A DNA stretch of 64,000 nt. Origin: Nemania diffusa (Eukaryota; Ascomycota; Sordariomycetes; Xylariales; Xylariaceae). Below the pieces are notes generated by a model. The model saw only the letters and a list, made by a program, of their open reading frames with translations. It did not search any database and was not told the origin of the DNA. Location: assembly GCA_038501195.1 (NCBI GenBank), contig JBBPUQ010000001.1:3844001-3908000 (forward strand), given 5' to 3'. How positions within the stretch are numbered: position 1 is the first letter of the stretch; each line of letters begins with the position of its first letter. The position numbers were made by a program, and so were the translations under genes. This document shows, one piece after another, positions 35,747 to 48,500 of the stretch.

Positions 35747-36432
35747 TTATCGGGGGGGGCGGTCGCCGAATCGGCGGGGTCGCTCGGCGGTCTGCTGCTG
35801 AACAACGGGCACAACGTTGACGGGAATGGTGTCGAACTAGAAAGAGAGAAAATGTTAGGATATATCAAGTAGCAGGGAAGAAAGACCGGTACGTACGCCG
35901 AGGTGCTTGAGGAGATCCTTGGTCTCGCCGTCGATATCGAGTTGGCCGCTCTCGGTGTTCTGGGCGAAGTCGAGAGCCGAGACCTCAGGAACGTACTGAT
36001 CCTTGCGTTCTCTCTCCTCCTCCTGAAGTTTGAAAGAGATACCACGGACGGGACCACGCTGAATACGCTTCATCCTGTTATAGTAATTAGTGGTTGCATT
36101 TTTGACAATTACCACATAAAACGTACAGATGGGTGACATAGCCGGCGATCTTGTTTCGCAGTCTGCGCGAAGAGATGATGGCAATCTCGTCGCAGACTCT
36201 CTTGTTGGTATCGAAGTCGAGGGTCAACCGAGGCTGTATATTTTAGTCAGCCGGGGCGTGTAACTATATTCAAGCCAACATAATCTTACATAGAATCGCT
36301 CGCTAGAACACTCGAAGTCAGTTATCGCCTTTTTGAGCAGAGTGATGAAGATTTCAGAAGCTTTGAGGAATATGATACTTACATGATGCCCTTTGCGGAC
36401 TTCTTGACTGTCTTTGTACGGACGCGACCCAT
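35747..36432 (-). CDS. RPS17: 40S ribosomal protein S17 (eS17)
   Basis: Minus-strand exons 36383-36432, 36290-36302, 36127-36233, 35897-36074 and 35747-35836 give 145 aa, the normal family length. Sequence starts [20 protein letters not shown], continues [38 protein letters not shown] and [17 protein letters not shown], and ends in the Pro/Arg-rich [10 protein letters not shown]. It is a structural protein of the small cytosolic subunit near the head/beak. Exon 2 is only 13 nt (encodes most of IERFY). All four introns are 52-80 nt and interrupt the gene early, as is usual for fungal ribosomal protein genes. Confidence 0.97.
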
Positions 36433-36975
36433 CTTGACGTGTTTCTGCGGGTGATTTGGCGGTTGGTTGGATGGTCGAGGACGTTGTTGAGGGGAACCGT
36501 GGAGTTTTATCACAGGACGAGAAGGTTGATAATCTACGAGGCTACAAGCAGAATTATTATTAGAGTTAGATATCAAGAATCTTTGTGTGGGGGGGCCTCT
36601 TCGGCAAAATTTATTGCGGGGTCCTAGGGCAGCTACAGAGTATAAACCCATCTGATTGGGCAATCTTGTTTCCTCAGGCCAGCCGACAAGGTGCTAGCTC
36701 ACCATTGGCTGCCACCTGCAGTTTGCTTAACTAAATTGGGACTTACAGTAGACTTCCAATCCAGATAGGTAGGTAGGTAGGTATTTATCTATCCCTTAAG
36801 GCTTGGGGTGAACTAAGAATGGTATTTTACAGACTCTACGTTTAACGATAGTGAGAAATAGGTATTGGTATTGGCTGTGTTATATTTTCCTACAGATGCA
36901 ATAATACAAGTAGTTTAGGCGTGACCGGCGTACATTAGCCCATTTGAGAGAGCTAGAATATACACGTACGAACGC
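36433..36975. other. RPS17 promoter and MRP51 3' flank
   Basis: No gene is supported. A run of TAGG repeats (TAGGTAGGTAGGTAGG) lies at about 36,766-36,782. Confidence 0.5.
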
Positions 36976-38451
36976 CTATATACTCCTGCTTTGATCCCCA
37001 CCAAGGCCATAGCTTTCTCTACTACCGTAGATATGAGTTGTCGGAGGAATACGATGAGACCTTGGGTTGCGAGGAATTTCGGGCGTAGCACTACTTAACA
37101 TAGAGTCCGCGTAGACATCGCTTTCTTCACTGTCCTCTCCCAACAGCTCCTTTACCACCAACTCGGCCATTGAGTTCCCAGGATCTGAAATAGAGATGTT
37201 AATTTTTCCACTAGAGTCAACTGTGGCCGAATCAAGCTTGTAAAAGAGCTTTGCGCCACCGTGACGCTCAAGCTCCAGGCGCGAAAGTGCAACTGCCCTT
37301 GGAGAGTTGTACGAGAAGCCAAGGACTCTTTGGTCAGTAGGACGGTGGGCCACGAAGCCTGCAACACCAAGGGCTGGTTCATGAACACCCGCATTAGGGT
37401 TCCTAGGCTTTAGAACTCTAGCCTTGACAGGGGGGTGGTACTTTTGAGGCCCATAAATAGGATGGTTATCTGTGAAATTGGCCGTCCGTAAGTATGATAG
37501 GCCAGCAGAAGGGTGCGTAATTGGTGGCCCTTTCGTGCCATACGGGTTCTCCTTGTCGAACTGCTGCGCTCGATTGGGTTTCATAGTGCTGATAAACTTC
37601 GACTCCGTGCTGAGAGGTGCGAGGTCGAGGAATCGGCCAACATGTCGGAATAAGACTAGGCGATCCTCGCGAAGATCTCTTAAATAATCGATAAACTGAA
37701 TCTCTGTTATGTGGCTAGCGCTCACTTCCGGCGGCACAGGTAGTTCGTCCCGTATCGCCTGGCTTGTTTGCTCCTCTGTGAGCTCCTTGGCGTATGTTTC
37801 TTTTAGATAATCGCGGAATTCAGCTCGTCTTGTGCGTACTTTCTTTTCCAGCCACTTGCTAAACTCGCCATCGGTCATGCCAGCAAGCCAGGGACCCTTG
37901 AATTTCCATCGTTTATTCTCAATGGATTGGGCTTGCTCGGGCTCGATCGCCGTGACGTCTCCGTCCTCTTCGAACACGGATTTCGGATGACGAGCGAGTA
38001 AGTCCCTGTCGATCGAACGCGCCACCGGCACAGAAATTGGCAGATTAAGTTCTTGGAACTTCTTAAGAGTCATTGTATGGTCTGACGCAGACTGAAAATC
38101 GGTGACATGTTCCATCGAATCTACCTGCCGAATGCGGACGAGAGGAAAAGTTTGTTTCGTCGTAGTCTTGAGGGGTAGCGGCCTCTTGAACCCCCAATCG
38201 CCATTGATTCGCGAAGTCGAAGGTGTCGTGACGGTCAAGTGGGTTGGGTAGGGAATAGTCGAGGTCCCTGAGTGATGTTTCGTCGCAGAGGAGTAATCGC
38301 CGGGTGAAGCAGCAATCGGATTCGGCATTGAGAACATGCGGGATGATCTCAGGAGCGCTGCCCCAGGAGACACGCTCCGAGCGGCCATTGTGGGAATTGG
38401 GGCCGTGAGCAGACGTTCAAGGCTGTATTCAAACTCGAAGTAGGCTGACAA
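36976..38451 (-). CDS. MRP51: Mitochondrial small-subunit ribosomal protein Mrp51 (bS1m)
   Basis: Single exon, 491 aa from the first ATG. The second in-frame ATG at 38388 (MAARSVSPGAALLRSSRMF, residue 22) looks like a better start because it places a basic mitochondrial presequence at the N terminus. Family features follow: YPTHLTVTTPSTSRINGDWG and FKRPLPLKT, then VDSMEHVTDFQSASDHTMTL, a central helical domain (FSKWLEKKVRTRRAEFRDYL), THPSAGLSYLRT, and YGPQKYHPPVKARVLKP near the C-terminal third. Mrp51 is a fungal mitoribosome protein that in yeast helps translate COX2 and COX3 mRNAs. The gene is the last before the AT-rich block, its start lying only about 170-230 bp from the first inverted-repeat arm. 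Confidence 0.9.
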   Translation of the reverse strand: MSAYFEFEYSLERLLTAPIPTMAARSVSPGAALLRSSRMFSMPNPIAASPGDYSSATKHHSGTSTIPYPTHLTVTTPSTSRINGDWGFKRPLPLKTTTKQTFPLVRIRQVDSMEHVTDFQSASDHTMTLKKFQELNLPISVPVARSIDRDLLARHPKSVFEEDGDVTAIEPEQAQSIENKRWKFKGPWLAGMTDGEFSKWLEKKVRTRRAEFRDYLKETYAKELTEEQTSQAIRDELPVPPEVSASHITEIQFIDYLRDLREDRLVLFRHVGRFLDLAPLSTESKFISTMKPNRAQQFDKENPYGTKGPPITHPSAGLSYLRTANFTDNHPIYGPQKYHPPVKARVLKPRNPNAGVHEPALGVAGFVAHRPTDQRVLGFSYNSPRAVALSRLELERHGGAKLFYKLDSATVDSSGKINISISDPGNSMAELVVKELLGEDSEESDVYADSMLSSATPEIPRNPRSHRIPPTTHIYGSRESYGLGGDQSRSI

Positions 38452-38619
38452 GCCGGGAGACGATAATTTTCGATAGAGTCGGCCGATACCTGCAGTACCT
38501 ACCTAAGGTACCTTAGCGCGACTTTCGATCATGGTAAGTCAAGCCACTACAAGTGGTGGCTACAGATTGTAGGCTGTACCTGGGTAGGTACCCATACACA
38601 TGATTTAGAGCCCCCCCCC
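38452..38619. other. MRP51 promoter at the AT-block boundary
   Basis: Ordinary base composition with TACCTA/GGTACC words at about 38,495-38,595, ending in a C9 run (38611-38619). Nothing else was seen. Confidence 0.45.
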
Positions 38620-38654
38620 TGCTAGCTGGCCACCCCCCCCCAACCAACCACCCC
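38620..38654 (+). repeat. Left inverted-repeat arm
   Basis: Begins TGCTAGCTGGCCA, continues with C9, AACC and ACCCC. It is the GC-rich version of the arm and pairs with 40406-40440 as described for the element. Confidence 0.6.
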
Positions 38655-40405
38655 AAATGATTGAATCAAAATTACTACCTATTACAAAAACGCGTTTTTT
38701 ATTAACAACCAGTCAATTTTACAAGCTACTACAAAAGCTACTTATTTAGTATACTTTTAAATGTAGCTTTTAAAATTTTAGCTTAATTATTTATAAAATT
38801 AGCTATATAATTACGTTTTTACTACTTAGCTCGCTTTTTAGCTTTTATTTTAGCTTTTTCAATTTTTTCGATTTTATAAAAAGTTTTTTAATAGTTTTTT
38901 TTAATTATTTTATAGCTTATAAAGTATAGCTTTTTATTTTTAACTTTTAAATTATTGATTTTTTTTTTTACAAAAGTTAATTTTAAAACTAATATATTGA
39001 TCAATTTGTTAACTTTATATATAAAGTTTTTTATAATATTAAAAAGTTTTAAAAAAAGTGATTTTAAATTATAAAATTAAGCTATTAAATTATATAAATT
39101 TTTTAAAGTTATTTATTTTTATTTGTTTAAATTTTTTTATAAAAGTTTTTTAAAAATAGTAAATTAATAATTTATATTAATTATTTTTTTATTTTTAAAT
39201 AGTTTTTTTTTATTTATAAGCTATAAACTTGATTTTTTATAAATAACTTTAATAATTTTAAACTTTAAAACTTTAATATAAACTTTTATATATATAAATA
39301 AAAACTTTTTTTTATAAATAAATATTAATATAAATAAATAAATAAAAAATGACATTTTTTTTTAAAAGTATTTTTTTAAAATAAAAAAAAAATTTATATT
39401 AATTAACTAAATTATATAAAATTTATAAAAAAATAAATAAATTAATTTAATTTTATTAATTTAAGCTTTATATATAAATTTTTTATTTTTATAAATAAAA
39501 TAATTATTAAAAAATAAAATTTTTTATTATTTAAAATTATTAAATTTAGTTTTTAATAAATAAATCAATTTAAGTTATTAGTTTATTATTTAGTTAATAG
39601 TTTATTTATTTATATTAAAAATATATTTTTAATAAAAAAAGTTTTTTTAAAACTACTACTTTTATAAAAATTTACTTTTAAAAATAACTGCTGATATAAA
39701 ATAATAATTATTAACTAATATAGTTTTTAAAATAATTATTTAATTAATAATGTTAAAGTATTAATAAAAACTTTATTTAATTAATAATAAATTAATAACT
39801 TTGTTATAAAAAAATTTGCTTTTTTAAAATCTATGTTTGTTTATATTAGCTATATATTGTAGCAAAATGTAGTATTTTTATTAAGTTTATTTATAAGCTT
39901 TAAAAATATGTCGTATTTTATTTAAAAAGTTTATAAAAGCTTTAGCAGCTTTTAAAGCTATTTAAAGCTTTGTTTTTATATTTAAATGCTTTAAAAAAAA
40001 GCAGTCGATTTAGTTGTTTTTAATTTTCTAGTTATATTTTTAAAACTTTAAAATACATTTAACAAATTAAACAACTTTTTAATAGTAAAAAATATAGCCG
40101 GCGCTTTTAAAGTAATAAATTTATTTAATTATTTAAACTTTAATATTAAAGCTAAATAACTAATTAATTTTTTAAAATTATTAATAATAAACAGAGCTAT
40201 AAAGTCTGTTAATAAATATAAATCGAAGTATTTAATATAACTTAGCTATAGCTTTAATAAACTGGCTTTTTTTAACCGCTGCAATTACAGAAGCAATTTT
40301 TTGCTTAAGTTATAGATCTATATTAATTTTTAGCTTCAAAAAAAGCTTCGAATTGATTGAATTGATTAAATAGAAATTGAAAGGTTGAATTGTTAACCGC
40401 TAATT

Positions 40406-40440
40406 AAAGTGGCTAGTTAAAGGGGGGTGGCTAGCTATTA
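40406..40440 (-). repeat. Right inverted-repeat arm
   Basis: Read on the minus strand it begins TAATAGCTAGCCA, continues C6TTT, AACT and ends CCACTTT. It is the T-enriched version of the left arm. Confidence 0.6.
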
Positions 40441-41286
40441 AATTTAGTACATCTGCTTTAATGTTATATTAATAACTAGTTTTAATTTAAAATAATTATT
40501 TAATAAACTTTTTTTATATATTATATAAATTATTTAATATTAACTATATTGTTTATATAATTAATATATACTTTTTATATATAAACTTTAAATTTTTTAA
40601 AAAAAACTTAAATTTAATATATTTTTTTAAAAACAAATATTTCAATATTTTTTTTTATATTATATAGTTGTTTTTATAACTAGTAATAAATATATTTATA
40701 TTTATAATAAATAATAAAACTTTATAATATATAATATTAAACTTAAAATATATTATTAAATATATTATAATAAATAAATAATTTATATTATATAAATATA
40801 TTATTATTTAATTATTAAACAATATATAATATATTAAATATAAATGTAATTAAACTTATTAAAAATCTTTAACTTGCTTTTTTTTTTTTTTTATATAGTT
40901 ATTTTAATATATATATTTTTATATTTATATTATATATTTATTATAATTAAATAAAAAAATTATTTATTAATTAATTTATAAATTTTTTAAATAATTATTT
41001 ATTTAGTAAATATTATAAAATTATATATTTATATATAATAATTAAATAATTTATTAATATTATAAAAACTGTTATATTATAGCTTTTTTTTGCTGTTTTT
41101 TATAAATAATTTAATTTTATATTTTAAAAATACTATTAATATATATATAAGTTGTTTGATTTTTTTTTTCTTTTTTTCAAAAAAAAATAAAAAAAAAACC
41201 TTTTTTTAATAAATTATTCATTTATATGCTTTTAAAAAATTACTAATAAGTTTTATAAAATATTTATATTGTTGTTATTGCTATAT

Positions 41287-41293
<7 letters not shown>

Positions 41294-41328
<35 letters not shown>
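41294..41328. repeat. Poly(A) tract, 35 nt
   Basis: A run of 35 A preceded directly by 8 T inside the AT-rich block. Confidence 0.95.
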
Positions 41329-41332
<4 letters not shown>

Positions 41333-42053
41333 TTGCTGTTACTTTTTTTGTTTTTGTTATACTTTAACATTTATAATAATATATATATTTTTTTTTATAT
41401 TTATTATATTTTATTATTAAACTTTTATAATAATAAATATACTTTTATTTATATTTATTATATTTTATTAATAAATTTATTTGTTTGTTTTTTTTATTAT
41501 TATTTTTAGTTTTAATAAATTAATAATAAATATATTAAATATTTATAAATATTTTAATAAAAATATAATATTAATTATATTTATTTTTTTTTTAAAATTA
41601 TTAAAATATTTATAAACTATTTATATATTTATACTTTTTTTTATAATATTTGCTATATTTGTTTTTTATAAGCTTATATATTTATTAATTATTAATTAGT
41701 AGTATTTTTATAATAGTTTAATATAATTTTTTAAAACAATTTATAAAACTTTTTATTTATAATATATTTATAATATTTTTAAAGATTATTTAAACAAAGT
41801 TTATTAAAAAATTATAAATTATAATAGCTATTATATATATTGTTTTAATAGCTATATATATAAAACTATATAAATAATTTTTTTTTAATTAATATAGATT
41901 TTATTTAATTAATTAATTTAAACTTATTAATATTTGTTAAACTTTTTATACTTTATATAATATTTTTGTTAATAGTATTTTTATTATTAAATTTATTATT
42001 TTTTATATTATTATTTACATTTTTTTAAGTTTATTAAAAGTTAATATAAAGTA

Positions 42054-42056
<3 letters not shown>

Positions 42057-42111
<55 letters not shown>

Positions 42112-42189
42112 ACTAGTTAAAGTTTTTAAATTAAGTATAAGCTACTGCAGTAATAAAATTATTTATATATAAAAAATACTTTTTAAATA

Positions 42190-42235
<46 letters not shown>
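42057..42235. repeat. A53 and T44 tracts in inverted arrangement
   Basis: A uninterrupted from 42057 to 42109 (53 nt) and T from 42192 to 42235 (44 nt), 82 nt apart. The two can pair as a long A:T stem. Homopolymers this long are also prone to assembly and sequencing error. Confidence 0.9.
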
Positions 42236-42239
<4 letters not shown>

Positions 42240-42425
42240 ATATATAACTTAATAAGTTTTAAATTATATTACTTTTGTTTTTTTTTACTTTTATTTAATT
42301 AGCTTATTTTAAATAATTATTAGTTATAACTATTTATTTTATAGCTATTTTGTTAATTTTTTATTTATTAGCTAATTTTTAAACTAGTTAATAATAGTTA
42401 AAACTGTTGAAATATTAATATTAAT

Positions 42426-42549
42426 TACAACTATATGTTGTAGTTTATACAGTGCAATACTTGTACTGCAGTTATATGAACAAGTATATAGTTATGTGGG
42501 CAGGTATTTATTTTGTATGCTAGCAGAGATTTTATCTACAATAAAATCT
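42426..42549. repeat. Island of three short hairpins
   Basis: Within a less AT-extreme patch: TACAAC-TATAT-GTTGTA (42426-42442, perfect 6-bp stem); TGCAATAC-TT-GTACTGCA (42453-42470, one G:T or A:C type mismatch per arm); and AGATTTTAT-CTACA-ATAAAATCT (42527-42549, perfect 9-bp stem). No coding or RNA-gene signature accompanies them. Confidence 0.7.
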
Positions 42550-45500
42550 CCAGCTGTACAAAAGAACTTCTTTTAAAATCAATTATTAATATAAACATAG
42601 TATAATTAGCTTTATATTTTATTTATGTGTAACTTATATATACTATTATATATATATAGCTTATTTAATAAAAACATTTATAAAAAATTTAAGTTAATAA
42701 AAAAATATAATTAATTTTAACTATATTAAAAATATAAATTACTTTTAAAATATAAAAGCTTTAATAAATTTATTAATAATTATTTTATTAATAAATATAT
42801 ATTTTATTATAAAGCTTTTATATTTAATTTTTTAATATAATTAATAGTTATATATATTTATATATTTTAATTTAATATATAAAACTGTTATTTTTTTAAT
42901 AATTAATATATATAACTTTTTTAGCTATTTATATAAAAATAAAAAATTTAGCTTTAATAATAAATATAATAACTATATTTTATTTATTAATTTTTTATTT
43001 TATAATATTATTAAAAAATTTTATAATATAAATTTAAAAGCTTTTTTAATTAAAAATATTATTATTAAATAAAATATTATTAATTATTATAAAATTGTTT
43101 TTATTATTAAATTATAAAATATAAAATTAAATATTTAATAAATAAAATAAAAACTTATTAATTATTTTATAATATTTAAATAATATATTATAATTAAAAT
43201 AAATTAATTATAAAGTTTTAAATATTATATTAAAATATATAATTATTATAATATATAATATAAACTTTATTTATTATTAAAATAAATAAATATTAATTAA
43301 AATTGCAATTTTTTTATAAAAAAAAACTTGTTAGTTTTTATTAAAATATTTAAATAAATTTTAAATATTAAATTTTTTAATTTAATAATTTTTTCAATAT
43401 AAAAAGTTTAAAAAAGCTATAAAAAGCTTTTTTATTTATTTTTTATAATTTTTATTTTTAAAAATTAATATAAATTGTTTTTTTTTTAAAAAATTATATT
43501 TAATTTTTAAAGCTTTAATTATTTTATTAGTTATTTTTTAACTTTTTTTTTTATAAACTATTATTATATTATTAATATAAATAAATAATAATATTTTATT
43601 TTTTTAAAAAATAACAAAGTTTATAAAATATAAAAATAAATTTTATTTTATAAAATAATTTAATAAACTTTTTTTATAATAACAAAAAAAACTTTTATAA
43701 TTTATATAAAATTTATTATAATTAAACTATTATTTTAAACTTTTAATAATTTAATAATATATATATATAGATTTTTTTAATTAATTTAATATTAATAAAT
43801 ATATTTATAATATTATATTATTTAAATTTTAAATTAAATTTAATAATAATAGTTATTAATATTTTAAACAATTTTTTTGCTATTATATTAATATAAATAT
43901 TTTTTTTATTATAATTAAATTATTAGTTTTTTTATATTATTAAATAAATTTTATATTTATTATAATAGCTATATTTATTAAACTTATATATATATATTTA
44001 TATATAATTAAATGTTAAACTTTTTTATAAAAAGCTTTTTAAAATTTTTTTTTAAATATTTATTTTAATATAATTTTATAAATATATATATTTAATTTTA
44101 TAAAAATAATTTTTTAATAAATAATTAATAAATTTATTATATTACTTTAATAAAAAAAATAAATTTTAGTAATAAATTTTTATTTTTTAAAATAGTAGTT
44201 TTTAAAAATAAACTTTTTAATAATAATTAAACAATTTAAAGATTTTTTTTTTTTTTAAATAATTTTATTAATATTTAATATTTATAATATTTTATTATAA
44301 AAAATATTAATTAATTTATTTTTAATATTTAATATTTAAAATTAATTATTTATATATATATAAATTTTAAAAAAGTTTATAATTTATTTAAAAGTTTTTT
44401 TTTTATAAACTTTTTTAAAAGTTAATTTTTTTTTATTAATAAAGTTTTTTATAATATTAAATATTTATAATAAATTATTATAATTATATATAGCATTTTT
44501 TAATAAATAAATTTATTATATTTTTATTATTAATTTATTATTAATATATAATATATTATAAAGTTTTATTAAATAAAAATAAATAATTTAATTATTTTAT
44601 AATAAATTAAAAAATAATATTTTAGTTTAAATTTATAATTTATTTTTAATATATTTTTTTTTAAACAAAAATTAAAATAATTAAATTAAAAAATTATTAA
44701 ATTTAATAATATAATAGAAAAAAATTTAAAAAATATTAAAAGTTTTAATTTAAATTTAATATTTATATAAAAATATATTTTTTTTAAATGATTTTTTAAA
44801 ACATTAATTATAAATTTTTTTTTTTTTTTTTTTTATAAAATTAAAATTTTTTAATATATTTTTTAATAATATATTATTATATTTATTATTTTTTAAATAA
44901 TTTTTTATATTTTTATTTAATTTAAAAATATTTTAATATATAATTTTTTTAATTAATATTTTATAAGTTTTTAAAAAAACTTTAAAAATTTTATTTTTAA
45001 ATTTATTTAAGTTTTTATTAAAAAATTTATTTTTTATAATAAATATAATATTAGTAATAAGTTTAAAAACTAAATAATATTATATATTTTAAAAAAAAAA
45101 CTAAAATTAAAAAAACTAAAAAATAAATTTAACTTTTTTAATTAAATTGATATATTTATATAAATAGTTTTTTATTTATTATTTTTATTTTTTTATATTT
45201 ATTATTTTATTTAATTTTTAATAAATTTATTATTTTTAATAAATAATAAAATTTATTTAGTTATTTTAATTATTTATTAACTATATTATATATATTAATT
45301 ATTTTTAAAATTTATTTATTTAAATATAAATATAGTTTATAATAACTTTTTTTATATAAAAAAATTTAATTTAAATTTTTATTATAATAAATATTTAAAT
45401 TATAAATTTTTTATAAATTAATACTTTTAAATAATAAAAAAATATTTTTAATATATATAATTAATTTATATATAAAAACTTTTAATTTTTATTATTTTTT

Positions 45501-48500
45501 TATTATATTAATAATTAATTTAATAAAATTATTAACTTTTATATAATATTATATATATATTTAAAAACTTTTTTATTTTTTATATATATAATATTTTTTT
45601 TTATATTAATTTTATTATTATTAAAATATTTTTTTATAAATATTTCTTTTTATATTATTTTTTTTTATTTTAGTAATTTTATTAAAAAACTTTTTATATT
45701 AAATTTTTAATTGTAAAATTTTTATATATATATTAAAAAACTTTTTAATATATTTATTAAATATTATTAATTGTTATAATTTTATTTTTTTTAAACTATT
45801 TTATAATAAAATTTTTTCGATTTTTTATTTTTTTTTTATTATATTTAAAATTTATAACTTTTTTTTTTAAATATTTAAAATTTTATTTTAAAAGTAAATT
45901 TTTTAAATATTTATATAATCGATTTATATAAAACTATTAAATTTTTTTTTAAAAATTTAATAAATAAAATTTAAAAATATCTTTTTTATTATTATTAATA
46001 ATTTTATAATATATTTTTATTATTAAATAATTTAATTTATTATTAAATTAATTTATTTATTTATTTTTTTTTTATAAAATATATATTTAATTTTTTATTA
46101 AAAAGTTTAAATTTTATTAATATTTATTAATTTAATTAATTATATTTTATTAAATTTAAAATATTTATTATTTTATTATTACTATATATTTATATATTTT
46201 AATTATAAAACTTTATATTTTTTTACAATTTAACTTTTTTTTTATTAGTTTAAATATTAATTTTTTTATTTTAACTTTTTAATTAAATATTATTTTTATA
46301 ATTTAATTAATTAATATTTTATATAAAAATAAATTTTTTAATAATTTATATAATAATAATATTTATATTATATTTAATATTAATAATATTTTAAACTAGT
46401 TTTTTTAAAAATAATTAATAAAAAATTATAATTTTTAATTTATTTATTAATATATAATTTTTATTTATTTAATAATTTATTTATAACTAATAAAAAAAAA
46501 TTTTAATTTTATTTTATAAATTTAAAATAACTTATTTATAAATTTAATTATAAATTAAAAATTATAATTATTAATAAAACTTTTTAATTAATTATATATT
46601 TAATATAATTTATTATAATATATTTTTATAATTTATTTTATAGTTATTATATTTTTATAAACTATAGTTTATATAAATTTAAATAATTTATTAATTATAT
46701 AAAAAGTTATATTATTTTTATTATTATTAAAAAAAATATTTAAAATTTATTATTATATATTGTTATATATATTTTAATATTTTTAAAAGTTTTAACTTTT
46801 TTAATATTTTATTTTTTAAAATTTTAACTATTTTATATAAATAATTTATTATATATTAATTTATTTTTTTATAAATTTTAAATTATTAATATTTTTAAAT
46901 TATTAAAACTTTTATTTTATTTTTTTTTAAAATAAATAATAACTAATTAAATATATATTTTTTTAATTAATTTAATATATAAATAATTAATATTTAATAT
47001 TATTAAATATTTTTTATATAATATTAAATTATTTAATATTATTTAATTTAAATTTTAATTAATATAAACTTTGTTTTTATATTTAATTAAATTTTTATTA
47101 ATTTTATTAGTTTTTAAAATTATATTAATTAATAATATTTTAAAAATTAGCAAAAATATAATATTATTTTTTAATATATATATTATTATAAATTTTTAAA
47201 AAGTTTTTTTTAAAAAAATTATTAATTTAAATAAAACTATTGTTTTTTATTTGTTTTTTTTTTTTTTATATTTTTATATTTTTTAAAAGCTTTAAAAAAA
47301 TATTAACAATAATATTTTTTAAACTTAAATAATATATAATTATAAAATAATAATAATTTATTAGTTTTATTAGTTTTATTTATTAAAAATTTAATATTTT
47401 TTTTATATTAAAATATTTTAAAACTATATAATTTATTAAAATTATAAAAAAGTATTATATATTAATAAGTTTTGTTTTTTAATATAATAGCTTTTTTATA
47501 ATTGTTAATATTTTTTTATTATATATTTTATAATTAAGTTTTATATTATAAAATATTTTTAAAAAAAAAAGCTATTAATTTTTATAAATTTTTTAAACTA
47601 TTTTTTTAAAATAATATATTTAATATTATATTATTAAAAAAGTTAATTTTTATTATAATTTTAATAATATAAAAAAAATAATATAAAATAAATATATTTA
47701 TTAAAATTATTTATAAAACTTTAAATATTTTTTAATATTTTAAAATTTATTAAAATATTATATTAATATATATAAAATTAATAAATAGTTTTATAATTTA
47801 TTTATATTTTTTTATAAACTTTTTATAAAAGTTATAAAAATTTAAAAATAATTATATTTTTTTAAAATATATATTTTTTTTTATTATAAAATATATTTTA
47901 ATAATATATAATTTTTATTTTATTTAAATTAACTTTTATTTTATATATTTTTATAATAAATTTTAAAAATTTAATTTTTATTATATAAAATTTATATTTT
48001 TTAAAATTAACTTATAATTTAATTTTTTTTAAATAAGTTAATATTTTATTAATATAATATTTATATTTTAATTTATTATTAAAATAAATTAATATATTAT
48101 TAATATATATTATATAAAAAATATTTAAATAATTTTTTAATATATTGTTTATATAATATTAAAATATTACAAATTTATTTATTAATTTAAATATAAATAT
48201 TTTAAATTAATAAATTTTATATTTTATTTAAAAAACTATTAATAATTTATTTTTTTTAAATATTTAAATATAATAAAAAATTTATTAAATATTTATTTTT
48301 ATATAAATTTTAACTTAAAATATTTTAACTAAAGTTTTATTAATTAAAAATAAAAAATATTTGTTTTTTTAAATAATTAAATTTAGCTTTTTATAATTTA
48401 TATATAATTATAAAAAAAATTTTTTTTTTTTAACAAATAAAACTAGTATTATTTATAATATTATTATTAATTTAATAAAGTTTTTTATTAAATTATTATT

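Larger units (their letters stand above)
38620..40440. mobile_element. Candidate RIP-degraded DNA transposon bounded by inverted repeats
   Basis: A 35-bp arm at 38620-38654 and the reverse complement of 40406-40440 align without gaps at 24 of 35 positions; 10 of the 11 mismatches are transitions, mostly C in the left arm versus T in the right. Both share AGCT-GCCACCCCCC. The 1.82-kb span fits a Tc1/mariner (Fot1/pogo-like) element in size, but no transposase frame survives: the interior is extremely AT-rich with stops in all frames. A hexamer ATTTAG occurs just outside both ends (38603-38608; 40442-40447), which might be a duplication or chance. The class assignment is inference from size and termini only. 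Confidence 0.45.
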
